From contig OY740768.1 of assembly GCA_963513935.1 (NCBI GenBank), forward strand, positions 20,583,177-20,647,176: a stretch of 64,000 bases of DNA, given 5' to 3'. Shown one piece after another: positions 15,331 to 28,101 of the stretch. The DNA is from Aphrophora alni (taxonomy: Eukaryota > Arthropoda > Insecta > Hemiptera > Aphrophoridae). The position numbers and the translations under genes were made by a program. Within the stretch, counting starts at the first letter, position 1. Every line of letters starts with the position of its first letter. Below the pieces are notes generated by a model that saw nothing but the letters and a program-made list of their open reading frames with translations, was not told the origin of the DNA and searched no databases.

Positions 15331-16196
15331 GAGAATTTGCAGTTTATAGGTTTCAAGATTTTAACATTTCACGTATCACCACTTGTAATACATTGTTAAA
15401 ACGACTGTAGCTGCCTAACTATTCCTTATAATGCTATCAATTTTTTACATGAGAAAAAAAAGTTCAAATTTTACTTTATTTATTTTCTTTAAATCAATAA
15501 TATCTCTTATAGTTTCTGACTGCCTAATTCGAGAAAACTGCCAATTTTCTAACTTTGATAAATCGTATGGCTACTTGATATTATTTTAGGCCGAAAAGTG
15601 ACTTTTTAAATGTTTCTATAGCTTAATAGAAGCAAAATTAAATTGTAGTCGAGGCGTGCTATTAAATTTAAAATTTTTTAATATTTTTCCATTTTGTCTA
15701 ATTTTTTCTAAAAATGTCAACATTTAACAAGACCAATGATATGCACATCAAAAGATGCAGAATTAAATAGAGAGTAAACCCTGAAAAAATCATTTTGAAA
15801 ACTCAAATGGATTACGAGAAATTGCAGTTTCTCTTATATGTGTCAGGATTTTAACATTTCACGTTTCGCCACTTGCAATGAATTTTTAAATCGCTTGTAG
15901 CTCCGTGACTATTCATTCAGAGTAAACCCTGAAAAAAAAAAAAAAAAAAACACATTTAAGCGTTTTTGCAAAGTTAAAAAAATAGCTGTTTTCTCGAATT
16001 AATTACTCAGAAACAATAACATGTATTTACTATTTGACAAAAGCACAGTAAAGTTTGAACTTTCTTCTTTTTCATGTAGGTTAAATGTTCATATCTTTAT
16101 AATAAATAGTTAGGGAGCGACAGGCGTTTATAAAAGTTATTGCAGGTGGCGAAACGTGAAATGGTAAAATCTGACACATATAAACTGTAGTTTTGT
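15331..16196. mobile_element. Non-autonomous element with long inverted arms
   Basis: The left arm (about 15338-15580) reads, with mismatches, as the reverse complement of the right arm (about 15960-16190). Shared landmarks in order are GCAGTTTATA, ATTTTAACATTTCACG, CACTTG, a GAAAAAxAAGTTCAAA block and ATTCGAGAAAAC. A third, partial copy of the first 110 bp lies inside at about 15800-15920 in the left-arm orientation, so a second copy may have inserted or duplicated. There is no coding frame. The shape fits a MITE or foldback DNA transposon. No target-site duplication is clear and the superfamily is not assigned. Confidence 0.6.
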
Positions 16197-17639
16197 GTAG
16201 TTGTGTTATTTTGTGGTTTGGGGTTTTTCCTTGTTCATGTTAAGATGGTTGTTTTGGCGGATTGATGGATGAAAACCTTCGTACTCGTTTAAAAATATTT
16301 GATGAATATTTATGGCCCTTTTAAGTTATCTAAAAGAAGTGAAATTAAAAGTGTAATAATATTTTAAAAATTGTGGTTTTGCGGCTGAAAGGCTCGGAAT
16401 TTAGTTTTTGGTAATTTGAAGATCTGTAAGCAATTACAAGAACCTATTATACTTATAAGGTTAAAAAAATTATATAAGTAATAATAATATAAATAGGTAA
16501 ATGACCCTGTATATTATCACAGTAGAGTCATCTATGAACATCCCACTAGAATACCGGTTTTGACGGATAAAAACACCATCTTCTGATCAAATTTCTACAA
16601 TTAATTATCATCTTCTAAGGAATTTGTTATTGGAATTGCAATTATATTAATTTTTTATTTTTTATTTTATACATGTAAAATGCGACGTAAAACGTAATAA
16701 TCAAATAAATAACAGAAATAATATATAAAACGATTGAAAGATTTCAATGAATAGTCCTTTTATTAGGAGATATTAAATTCAAATTATAAAAGATGTTAGA
16801 TCTAATATTTATCTCATAATCAGATTACATATTTATATTACTAATATTTTAATTGATATTTTAGTATTTTAATTTTTCGTTTGTTGTTATTTTTACAACA
16901 TGCAAGTGTATTGAGTAAATGCGATAATGTATTTGGTTTTGATTTGTGCCACAGATATGATTGTGGTATCTGCAATTATTACGTTATAAATTACTTTTAT
17001 TACTAATTAAAGTTACTCAAACTAGGTCTTTTATGTTTTTTCTCAAGAAATATAAGAATAAAAATATTACGTTTTCTAAAGATGCAAGATTTTTTCCTAC
17101 TGCGGTTATGAAAACTGAATTATTTCTTCACTCACTTAATAGAGTGATGATGTATATTGAGTAATGCTAGGTCCTACTCTATATTCTGTATGTTGATATA
17201 TCACATTTGAACATCTTAATTTTTATATCTTTATATATAGCCATGGCAACTAAGTAAGTTGAACGTTTAGTCTTCAATGGCTTTCAGTCAATTTTAACAA
17301 TTTGACCTGTGTGTTGAAGCGTGTTGTTCTGCTTAGCTGGGTTTTCTACACCAGTAGTTCTTTTTTGAAAAAATACGTGAGGTTATTGAATAATGCTACT
17401 GCTGTTACCTTAAGCTCTAATAAATAATAACAAGTTTTAAAACACAACTTAAATAATCTTGTTTTCATGCTCTTTTGTAATGGACGTTTATTTTTAAGAG
17501 TAAAAGCACTTGTTATTATTTTATTTGTTTACTTTACGTACACAAATAAAAAAAAAAGTTTTAATTATTAAGCCAAATATTTACGAACAATATTTATAAC
17601 TTTTATTATACGCTAGGTTGATTCTGACATTTGTCATAA
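16197..17639. other. AT-rich non-coding DNA
   Basis: No supported gene or repeat. A 67-codon open frame near 17.0 kb is lysine- and leucine-rich without a recognisable domain. Confidence 0.5.
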
Positions 17640-17850
17640 TTTGTGTGTATTGTAAACAATATACACAGTTTCTAGTATATAAATCAACTCTCACTACCTA
17701 CTAAGTGATAAACTTAGAACATATACAAAGTGAAAAACACCAAAATAGACTTGTATCCTAGGGCCATGTTGAAAAATAAAAATAAAGCTCTATCCCAAGA
17801 AAGGAACCCAGGCGTGAAGCTAGGCCTGAGTAATCACAGTAACACTAAAT
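17640..17850 (+). repeat. Dispersed repeat family A, copy 1
   Basis: Shares an ordered series of matches with 29840-30020 on the same strand. The core is 17708-17771 against 29876-29938, ending in CCTAGGGCCATGTTG in both. An open frame of 91 codons starting at 17730 falls inside this repeat and is probably not a gene. The class of the element is unknown. Confidence 0.6.
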
Positions 17851-18375
17851 ACACAGGGTACTTACAGAGAAAGACAAACAACAATGTTAATAATAAGAAC
17901 AATAAATTATTACTAAATTTAATAACTTTAAACAGGTGCAGGGTTGTACTACGCGATGGGAGTATAATCCTTTATTTTCTGAAATCAATTAAATCAATAA
18001 GATAAGGGTTTTTTAAATAATTGATATCGTTATAATTTATTTCTTTTGTGAACGCTATATATTTTATTTCATAGTTCATTGCCACTCCCGTTTTAATAAA
18101 ATAAAGGACATTATATTATTAAATTGTCGTTCAAAACAAAGAGAGTAATTAAATTTTTTTAACTGGAGGTATAAATATTATTTTCAAACATTTCTTTATA
18201 AAGAGTCTAATTTTTTGAGATTTTCACCCTTAAGGAATTTACCGTTTATGTAGAGTTAATTACGCAACATACAAAGCATCACTGAGTAAAATTTGGTCAT
18301 AATCTTCATAGCCATTTTGTATATTTATCTTATTACAGATATCACTAACAATTGACTTATCAAAAGAAATTTGAA

Positions 18376-18736
18376 AAATTCTTGAGATACGGGGAAAATA
18401 TTCTAACATATTAAATTCTCCAGATATGGCAAAAATAATCTCAAAAATAAATTCTGAAGATACAGCGAATATATACTCGAATCTTAAATTCTCAAAATAT
18501 GGTCACATATTAAACTGTTGAGAAATGACGAAAATATTCTAACAAACCGAGTTCATTGGACTTGGGGAAACTATCGTTATATAACAAATTCTCAAGATAA
18601 GTCAAAAATATATTCAGATATTTAATTCTTGAGATGTGGAGAAAATATTATATTAATATATTAAAATCTTGAAATATTGCAAAAATTTGTTCACATATGA
18701 AAATCTTGAGATATAACGGAAATATGCTAAAAAAAA
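18376..18736. repeat. Degenerate 37-bp minisatellite, ten units
   Basis: Ten head-to-tail units begin at about 18376, 18413, 18449, 18486, 18512, 18549, 18586, 18623, 18663 and 18700. Most spacings are exactly 37 bp. Each unit opens with a version of AAATTCTTGAGATATGG and continues with an AAAATATTCTAACATA-like half. The fourth unit is shortened to 26 bp. The units differ considerably, so the array is old. Since 37 is not a multiple of three, it is not protein-coding. Confidence 0.75.
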
Positions 18737-21544
18737 AATTGATTAAAAGAAGTTCACTCGTTTCGGTGTTAATAACCTGACGGTAGATGTCAGGCAGGTA
18801 GATAGAAGAGAATAAAATAATTTTAATGACATGATAGTAGCGTGAATTTTAATATACAATGAAAAAGGTTTTATAGAATGGAGAGTATAGTTCGAATAAC
18901 CGATTACAATATTTGAAGTTATTTCATGATGCAGTTTATCAACAATTAATTGCTAATCTTGAGTTTTCTAAGTTCTTACAGTCGTTTACTGAGAGGTATG
19001 AGTAGCTTAATTAACACTCATTTTTAAGCCGGACAACTTAAAAGATTTAGAAGTTAGGTTAGTTGTAATTTTCGTCTACAAAATGACGTAACACTCGTTA
19101 TTAAACCTATCAGTAAAGAAAGTTAGTTTGGTAACTTGTGTCCTAAAAGTTTTATGCAATTACATTCAAGATCATTAGTGATATTAGGTGAATTACTTGT
19201 AAATTAAGTTAAAATTTATAAAAAGTTTCACCAAAGCAAATGTTACAAAAATGTATAAACAATTTTAGTTATAGTATGATAACAGAAGGAAGTTAGTCAA
19301 GGAATACTTCTTGCACCTGTTTTGTTTTATAAGGTTCTAAAGAGTAGAGTTTTATCTTTTATATCGGAGGAACTTAAATGATGATTCAGTGTTAAAATTT
19401 AAGACATCGTAATGTCAACTGGCAACTTACGGTTAAATAAAAAGGCAAAGAAATGAGTAGTATCCTGAGAGAGAGATAGGTTGTGTAAATAAAAGTACAT
19501 TTTTGTCAGCAAAAAATTTAAGTCGTACACTGCAAAGTAAAAACAGTTTTTATAAAGTGTTTTAATGAGATAAACAAGAATAAAATTTTATAATACTACC
19601 GATATTGTGGTAGTTTATCCGAATTGTGACTCTATTAAAAGTCACTTATATGATTTCATACAACCTGAGCATGCCAAAATACGTATGTTCTTTTAATTTT
19701 TAACTATTGATAATAATATATATTACACTACTTACCAAATAAATAAATATTAATAACATTTTACATCGTGAATAAAGACTCGAATTATCACTATTCTCTA
19801 TTCCTAAAATGTATATTGTAAAATGTATATAATATACGATTTTGCAAAATTACTGCCCCTTCAAATTAACAAAGGAAGAAATTTTCAATAGTTGTTGTTT
19901 GTCAGGAAAATGTTTTCGAATTACTCCCACCAACTATTTGAATTTTGAACTAATCTCTTACATAACAGAAATACTATTTTTATTTAAAGAGGTTAAATTA
20001 ATAAACATTTAAAACGTTTGTTTTATGGTTGGTAGTGTTTGGTCTCATGAAGTTATAAACCCACCAGGATGATCAGAAAATGTTAAGTATTACGAGTTCT
20101 ATAACACTATATCAAATTTATCATTGATTTGTGTCTTTCAATTCTTTACTTCATTATTAAAAATTTTTGACAATAATCTATCAATCATACCCATCTAAGA
20201 GTATACACACATTGAATCTACCGATGTATGAGACAATACGCTACATTTGGTTTTGACACACTACCAGTTTGCGATTTAGTTAAAAAATCCATAATTTTTG
20301 GAACTCACTTACCTTGCGTCCCAATTTAAAATGATTCATAGACAAATCTTGAACACAATTTGTATTACAATACTATAGTTTCCACATTGTACAATGTATA
20401 GAATAAGCCAAATATCATAAATGAAAATGCTAAGTATACTGCAAAGTGGCACAATGTTGAGAATTATTTTGTCAATTCAGTATGGAATATATCTAAAAAC
20501 CGTTTGACTTTAAAGGAACTCTGATTATTTAAATATTCTCCAACGTTTCCAAGTAAAATGATATTTAGCGCTCATTAGTGATGACACGTATTTATTCATT
20601 ACAATGACAGTTCAGTGAACTGTAGTTTCATTATCAGAATGAATTACTTCTAATTGAAGTCCCAAAATTAGATTACTTTGAAATGGCTTGTATAATTTAT
20701 TTGGTTATGACAAAATTGAAATAGTTCAATTGTTCTATAAAGTTAAAATCAATGATTGAATCGTAACAAAAAACTACAATAAATGTTTTATAGAATTAGA
20801 TTTTGTATAAAATATAATTTGGTAAAATATCATCTACGATAAATTTTGCTAAGTAAATAAAATCATAGAGTAAATATATTTTAGTATTTTTTGCCTGTGC
20901 AATAATATAGTTTCATAATTTTAAATTATTACACATGACTAAAACGATATATAAACAGATGCAACAAGAAAGTACAATACAATGTTTATTTAAACAAACA
21001 AAATAATAAAGTAATTAAGTAAATAAATATATGCAAAGTTCATTATATAGGTTTATTCAACCCCTTATTATGATGTCGAATTTGATATAACCTCTACAAT
21101 GTGGCTTCCAGTTTACACTTTGCTATAGATTATATCGAACTAAATTTACAAAGTTAACTTGCCTTGTATTTCATATCAGTATAATAACCATTACACAAGC
21201 TTTATCTATTAGTTATTGGATATTTGATTAATTGATGTATATAGAACATAATGCAGCTTTTGATACTTAGCTGTTCCTCTGTCATAGGCGAAAGATTCGC
21301 AATAGTGTTTAATTTTGCCTTGTCACAATATGTTAATCCCGGTTCATGAAATTTGTAATATTAGGAATCAGTATATAAATTAAATGAGTCATTATGAACT
21401 AATTGTAAGTACTCTACATATTATTGCGTACGCCTTACGTAATACCCTATGTAAGCAGGAAGTCATTTGATTCTAGTAAACATTATTAAGCTGTTTCCAA
21501 CATTCCCGACGTTGTAGGTAATATGAGCTTAAACACACGCTATT
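18737..21544. other. AT-rich non-coding DNA
   Basis: No supported gene, RNA gene or repeat seen. Confidence 0.5.
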
Positions 21545-21815
21545 TTAGCTAGGATGAACCTTTTGAGGTCGGGTTTGCGGCATTGTGTTCTACTCATAAA
21601 GGCCTTTAATTCGATGTATAACTCAACCTATGCTCTAATTTAATATTTCCTACTTACTTCTTTTGGGCCGTCCCCCTGGAAAGTTAACGGTCCACTGAAT
21701 ACGTACACAAATAGGTTTTGGTGTCCATTAACAATGTGAAAAGCTTTGTAGCTCTATGTGTATTGGTTAAAAAATATTAGGCCGTCGCGGCACTTATTTA
21801 ACACGCGGAATACAT
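21545..21815 (-). mobile_element. Tc1/mariner-type terminal relic
   Basis: Matches the terminal non-coding part of the element at 27541-28101 in order: a GTCGGGxTTGCGGCA block followed by TGTGTTC, then AAxGxCCTTTAA, CxACCTATGCT, and a terminus resembling ACTTTTTGAACACCCGG. Only this end survives; the transposase part is missing or unrecognisable. It is more diverged than the 27.8-kb copy. Confidence 0.55.
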
Positions 21816-24800
21816 ATAACTGTATAACATTATTTCACAATAGTCTTATTGAAATACAATATTTGTTATTGAATTTTATATCTTTTTAGTGATGTAAGGT
21901 AAAATAGATTTAATTTACTTATCACGGATAAATACCTCGGGTGTAATATCAAAACCGTAGAAACTTCCCTTTAACTAATTTGTTATCATTTGCAACAGAG
22001 ATATCATAGATATAATATTAAATTGTAAAAAGGAAATCACATAAATTTTCAATAAATATATTGTTATATAATAAAGCAATGTAAGAAACATTTGGTTTAG
22101 CCAGGTAACGTTAGATTTTACTAGTTAATACAAAATATAAGTGGTTTAATTTGGGATTTACATTACAGTTTCAAATTAATTGTTTAATGTAACAAAGGGG
22201 AATGTATTGAATGTCTTGAAAGAGCTCGCACAAAGATAATCTCTAACTAAATATAATTCTATAATTATGATAGACAATAATACTATAGTCAGCTGTTTTA
22301 GACAGGTAAGTGAAATGTCTTTGTTTTCTCTCTTGGGTTCAGTTACAAGGTTAAATTCAAACAATCTCTGCAGGAATATTGAATGTTTAATTACGTTTAT
22401 AAAATATCTTAATAAACGAAAGTGCAGCTATAAATTTATGTAACAGAAAGTCCTTTTTAAATTTAAAAAAGTGGATTTGAAGGAATCATCCCTTTAGCAA
22501 TAGTACCTATAAATAATTCACAACAGACGATGAAAATAATGTTTAAAGCAAACATCCATTAAAGTTTTTTTATGGTTTTAAATATTATTATTACAATCTC
22601 AACTTTTAAAAGATTATTGTAAGTATAATTTCATGTATTTGTAGTGATTTTTTATGAAAATAAAGTCAATAAATCTTAATATCCATTCTACAAAGGAAGA
22701 TTTGAATATTCATTGAAATTAATATTGTTTAAATTTCTACGTAAAAGACTCAAAACATCGAAAATAGTTAAAAAGCTTAAATTATTTTTATTTCATTTCA
22801 ATACCTTCGTTACTGCTTATTGGGAAAGATATACTATCAGAAATTCATAACCATACTAAAACAAAACAAATCAACATATTCTACTTTAATTAATGAGAAT
22901 ATTATAATTGACGAGTAATTTTAACAAGTTTGTAATTAAGTGATTTTCGCTTAAAGAATTTTGAAATGATACGGTTGTACCAAATATTATGATTTACCAC
23001 TTAAATTAAACCTTATATTACCAAGATGAAAAGAAGAAAAATATCTTTTTACAATTTGAATAATTGTGAAGATTCTAAATTTAATAATGGGTAATCTGTA
23101 ATTTTAATAGTATAAAATTAATGATGAATCACAAAAAGAAGGTACATGAAACAGAAAATAAAATTTATGTCAGATTTTTCTCAAAATGTTCTTATAATTA
23201 TTATAAATAGATTTTGTCCATAGTAAGATAAAATATTTTTTTTTACTTTGTTTATATAATTGAATATATTGTAATGTTCCATGTGCCAGGCTAAACAGCT
23301 ATATCCATTTTTACGTCGAGAAGATTAGTGAAGAATGCTGAACGTTATGTATTTGCGTAAAGGGCAAGATTAAAGATCTGTATTGAAAAGAGTCCAATCA
23401 GGAATAAGCTCGAGACAGATCATGCATGCGGACACACGTTGAGGTGTTGACTTAAAGGGTGAAGGAAGAAAGTTACCTTGTTATTGAGTTTACAGTGGAC
23501 AGCGCTTCATGGGGTGTCTTATTGACACTACAACTGGTCTATTAATTTCGCTCTAAAATGTATAGCATTGATTAGTAGTTTGGGAAGCTATAATTGGTTG
23601 GTTTCAATTGTTGAGAATCGTGGAATTTGTTGCTCTAGTCTCCCATTATCCAACTGATAAGCCATCTATCAAGCTCTATGGCATTATTTATTATCAAATC
23701 TATCCGTTAGTAATGCATGTTGCTGAATGAAGAGGTAATACTATTATTGGGGGGGGGGGGTTATTCTTCGATGTAAGTTGTTTTCATATTACACTAAATA
23801 TTTATATTGCAATTTAATTATAAATTAAGGAGAGGTGGTTTTGGAATAAAACAAGTGATATATAGGTTATAAGATATAAAATTTTATAAGATATAGGATA
23901 AAATTTTGGCATAAGATATAAATTTTGATAGATTACGAATAACATTAAACTTAAGTTATTTGTGAATCTTTTTGTGTACACATTTTTGTTTTTTACTTTA
24001 GTAAAAATTGTTGTTGTGTTTGTTAACTAAAAATACAACGAACTCAGTTATTACATTTTAAAAACATGTTACTTTGATTTTGAATTATAGATTATTTTTA
24101 AAACAAACAGTATTTTATGTAATATTGTATGTTATTATTTCCGAATCTATCAACGAAATCAATTGATTACGTCATGTTAAACATTTTGTTACAGGAAATA
24201 ATTAACAGGCAATATTAAGTAGTGTGTTTAAATTAAAACTAAATTGTCTCTGTATCAATCAATAATTAGTAACTAATGGCAACACTAATTAAACTGCATA
24301 ACACAATCACAGAAATTTCAACAATGTTTGCAATTAGAGTTTTTAATTACATGCAAGAGTTGACAATTTAGTACATTATAGTTTTCGTGAATATAGTAAA
24401 TAAAACAGAGTTAAATAATGGGGATATATATACCATTACATACTATTGAGAGATCTGAAACCAAAATATACATTAAGTGAAATTAAAATTCTGTTTTTGA
24501 TAAATTTGTATTAATTCTCATAATTTGTTTTAAATCATCTGGATATTTTCTGCCTTTACCCTTGAATATTAACAATTATCCCTAATAAAATATAATTAAT
24601 TATAAAATAAAATGAAGTTTCCTTCATACGTATTGATCAGTTAAGAAAGACGTTGAACATCAAATTAATTATAGCGTTTAAGTGAACATTTTCCATCATT
24701 TGCTATCATATATGTTTTATAATTTATAGCTTAATTATTTTATTTGTTTTTGTATTATTACATATTTTTGGAAAAAAGTTTATATGTCTAAATGTATACA

Positions 24801-24874
24801 TGTATTCAGTAAACATTCCTTTCATGGTTTGATTGTAGGTCAGATTTATCGAGTTTAGGAAGCATGTTTATAAA
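21816..24874. other. Non-coding DNA with a less AT-rich patch
   Basis: No supported gene. The segment at about 23280-23660 is visibly richer in G and C than its surroundings but has no long open frame. A G run of about ten bases lies at 23751-23760. Confidence 0.45.
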
Positions 24875-24990
24875 ATGAGGTAAAAATGGATTGACTTGCA
24901 AAAGTACCTTTTGTCACGCTATTCTGCAATGTAATGTTGTTAAAAACTGTAAGATTAGTAATGATGACTTCTTTAGTATTTTGTTAAAAT
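24875..24990 (+). repeat. Dispersed repeat family B, copy 1
   Basis: Core 24890-24968 matches 26921-26995 in the same orientation. Both contain TTGTCACGCTATTC followed by GCAATGTAAT and then a diverged AATCAGTAATGA-like block. The two copies are about 2.0 kb apart. Class unknown. Confidence 0.55.
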
Positions 24991-25160
24991 AGACTTAATA
25001 CATAATAATTCACCAAAAACGACCATAAAGAAAATATTCATTAAATATTAACACAGGAATAATACTATTTTTAGTTTATTATAACTATTGAACAAATTTA
25101 AGAAAAAAACTTTATCAGGACTGTTTTATTTTCCATGTCAGATGGATTCTTTAGTTTAGA

Positions 25161-25190
25161 TTAGTTCTAGGTTCGATTCCTAGTAAGGGT
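25161..25190 (+). other. tRNA-like T-arm (box B), probable SINE remnant
   Basis: Bases 25167-25183 form a perfect T-arm: a 5-bp stem (CTAGG/CCTAG) around the 7-base loop TTCGATT. Box B, GGTTCGATTCC, fits the RNA polymerase III consensus exactly. No matching acceptor stem or D-arm is found upstream, so this is not a working tRNA gene. It most likely comes from a tRNA-derived SINE or tRNA pseudogene. Confidence 0.45.
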
Positions 25191-25554
25191 GAATTTAATT
25201 TAGTTTTTAAATCATTGCATATCTTGTTTAGGAATTGTGAAAGTACTTGAAATTAATATGAAAGAAGAATAACTTTTAAATAAAAATATTATTTACTAAA
25301 TTATTTATGTTTAATATATAAAATCCTTTTTTGGGTGATTGTTAACACAAGTTAAAATTGTTTATTGGGTATCTCAAAAATTCTAATAAAGTTAAGGATC
25401 AATTTATTTTTAGTAACAATTCATGAACTAGAAGTTTGTCATTAGAAGTGTTAAAAATATCCAACGATGTAAAATTAGTGATCCTTCTCATTTTTATTTT
25501 TACTGAAAACTCAACCAGGTTTGGTTACTAATTGGATCTTACAATTTTTCTCAT

Positions 25555-25665
25555 GAAGCTGGGTCAGCTTCGTAGAGTTTGAGCCCTCGCTGGTATTGAA
25601 CCCGAAACCTCTCTACTCGTGAAGTCAGAGAAGGAAGCTCTAGAATTTGCTCTACTTGAACGTAT
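25555..25665 (-). mobile_element. tRNA-derived SINE-like sequence
   Basis: On the minus strand a tRNA-like region contains GGGTTCAATACC, close to a box B, followed by CAGCGAGGGCTCA. The same box-B-then-GCGAGGGCTCATA arrangement recurs around 31.4-31.8 kb, so this appears to be one SINE family. The 5' end and the tail are not defined. Confidence 0.5.
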
Positions 25666-26904
25666 AATAGGTGTCAATTTTCGGAATATATACAAACCAG
25701 TACAGACAATATAAATTTTGTAATACAAAATACCTTATATGATTTTAATTGCTTTTTATGTTAAATATTAAATAATTGTATAAATAATACCAGTAGTGGT
25801 TAACCTAATACGTTTGATGTTAACTTTATAATTTTTTTAATATTAGATTAATTGTCGTCGCATGCTATATGTCAATTAAGTCCGCCATACCACTATTTGG
25901 TATTACGTAGTTTTGTACATTTTAGAATAGTACAAAAGAAATATCTTACTGTTTATTTAACTACATATACAATGATTATATTTCAGAGGAAACATATACC
26001 GGACAGATATCTTGAAGTATGTATTAAAGGCGAAATTTAAAAATGTATATTAGTATAACTCACAAAGTCCAATATGCCATTTCTTTGTTTAATGTCATAC
26101 ACAGCTTGTAAGAATTTAATTAACAAATATGAATTTGTAGAAATTTAATTGTCTGAATGTTTTTATTTTATTTTTAAAATTTCAGATATTTAATAACTCT
26201 TTAAACATGAAGAACTAAGTACTCAATATTATAATTTTACCTTTTCAAAACGAGTGTCTTTACTCTCGTAAATTGAGAACTACAAATTTCACATACAATT
26301 AAACTGTCATATGTCCTAATATGTTTAAATATAAATTGTAAATAAAATATGCATTCACCTGTAAAAAAAAAAAAAATTGAATAGTGTATTTGAACCAGGC
26401 TAATTTATATACATTACATAATAAATGTTGTTCCCCATATAAGTAATTTGTTGCGGTCTGCCTATTTCAGCTGGAAGATATGTAATGTTTTATTCAAATC
26501 CTGCTTTCCATTGCTTCTAACCACTGGATCTCCCTAATCCATGCTTCATGCATACAATTTACAAGGCTGTTTTGACTAAAGGGGATATATATTCCAATTT
26601 GCAACTCATGTTTTAATCAATTTAATATCACTAATTCATTTTTACACACATAAAAATGAACAGTGTCTTAAAATAAACATTAAACCTACAATGGGTATAA
26701 AATAGGTTTTCATTAAATTTATAATTCAATCTGTTAATTGTTTTAACTCGAATAAGTATTTAACGATCCAAACTTGCTTTTTATATTAAAAAAAAAAACG
26801 ATTTTTCCTTTTATTATCAGCTCTACTAAACTACGCTACCTGTTTCAATGTTTATTTAAGTACTGTAGTAAGGCAATAACATCAAATATAGGAAATGAAT
26901 CTAC

Positions 26905-27020
26905 GAAAAGAGGTTAGGGTTGAGTTGTACAAGTAGGTCTTGTCACGCTATTCAGCAATGTAATTTAGTTCAAAACGATGAAATCAGTAATGACATTTTC
27001 TCCCTTGTTTTATTTTGCTT
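26905..27020 (+). repeat. Dispersed repeat family B, copy 2
   Basis: Second copy of the repeat at 24875-24990, same orientation; the shared core lies at 26921-26995. Confidence 0.55.
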
Positions 27021-27540
27021 TATAAAAGAACTGCTTGTCTTATTACGTTTTATATCTGTTCACTTCAAATGATAAATAAAGAATGTAACGAAAATATTAC
27101 GTCATAAGAAACCTAGTTATTTTCCTATGTTGATCAAGAGAGATCAACAACTGAATAGGATTAATATGACAATATATATTTCTGCTAGGACGGACATAAT
27201 TGATTGAAATACATTCTTCTACCACTCCTCGCTTTGTATTTACTTCAGCTCCGTTTCAGATGAACTCGATTTTGAAAAGCTGTTACATACTAATCCGAAA
27301 TGGGTTTATCCTAATAGTAGTTTATTATTACTTGACATAGGCTTAATGACAGAAATTGATTCCAGAACACACAACAAAAATTCTTAGTGAATCGTGCTCA
27401 AGATTAACTTCCTCTTGAAAATTGTAGGTCGTGTTGACCGTTTAGTTTTACTCAAGTTCTACGTCTACGCTTGAACGCAACGTTGTGTATTTATTTTACA
27501 CACATAAATGATTGGAAATATTCAACCAATATAATGAGAA

Positions 27541-27751
27541 TTCCATTGGTTGCTGATTTTGGCCGTCCGGATCTTGACCGATTTGTTACAGAACCGCGCT
27601 GTACGGTCTTCAACACTGTTGATTTTTGAATATGTGGTCAATTGGGGCAAGTTTCGTTGAACAAGCGGCTTACCTCCTCATATGAACGAGTTCTATCCCC
27701 ATAACCCCTCATCATCAGAATGGTTATTTGCTCTGCATCACTAAGTGGCAT
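27541..27751 (-). pseudogene. mariner-like transposase, N-terminal fragment, broken
   Basis: Translation from the ATG at 27751 (minus strand) begins MPLSDAEQITILMMRGYGDR and continues through SYEEVSRLFNET, the usual N-terminal helix-turn-helix of an arthropod Tc1/mariner group transposase. There is an in-frame TGA at 27640-27638 after 37 codons. The same frame then continues with KSTVLKTVQR and a GRPK linker motif, with a few residues of the family pattern apparently deleted between them. Past about 27541 the similarity fades and the catalytic DDE/D domain is not readable. This is a dead copy. In an intact enzyme this region would bind the terminal repeats. Assignment rests on family pattern recognition, not on a search. 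Confidence 0.75.
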
Positions 27752-28101
27752 TGCAATCTCTAATGTAAAGCTTACTGAAAATTTGCCATTGAATTAGCAT
27801 TAAAATCAAACAAACTTTAAGAGGCTGCCATTTCCAAACGAATGGTCCTTTTTCAGTCGGGATTGCGGCAATGTGTTCCTCTAACAAAGACCTTTAAAAT
27901 GAGGTATAATTCGACCTATGCTAACATTTAAGATTTTTCAGACTTCCTCCACAAGACGTCACCCCAAAGCGAAAAAAGACAGTTAAAATGAGCAAAAAGT
28001 CGGTAACTACAGTGAGGACGTAATTCTAGAATTTCATTGTTCTGCGTTCATTAATAAAATTAATATTAAGGCGTTTCTAGACTTTTTGAACACCCGGTAT
28101 A
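27541..28101 (-). mobile_element. Tc1/mariner-family transposon, 5' part
   Basis: The right edge ends in GACTTTTTGAACACCCGGTA, which on the minus strand is a typical start of a terminal inverted repeat (ATACCGGGTGTTCAAAAAG), followed by a TATATA flank compatible with a TA target site. Between this end and the transposase start at 27751 lies about 350 bp of leader, shared with the relic at 21.6 kb. The 3' half and the other terminus are not recognisable; decayed sequence continues to about 27120. Confidence 0.65.

Noticed and set aside
17730..18005. 91-codon plus-strand open frame
   Set aside because: Starts inside dispersed repeat family A, and the other copy at 29.9 kb is not open in the same frame.
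18376..18736. CRISPR-like array
   Set aside because: Units are contiguous and all diverged, with no constant repeat alternating with unique spacers; it is a eukaryotic minisatellite.
25161..25190. Functional tRNA gene
   Set aside because: Only the T-arm is intact; acceptor stem and D-arm partners are missing.
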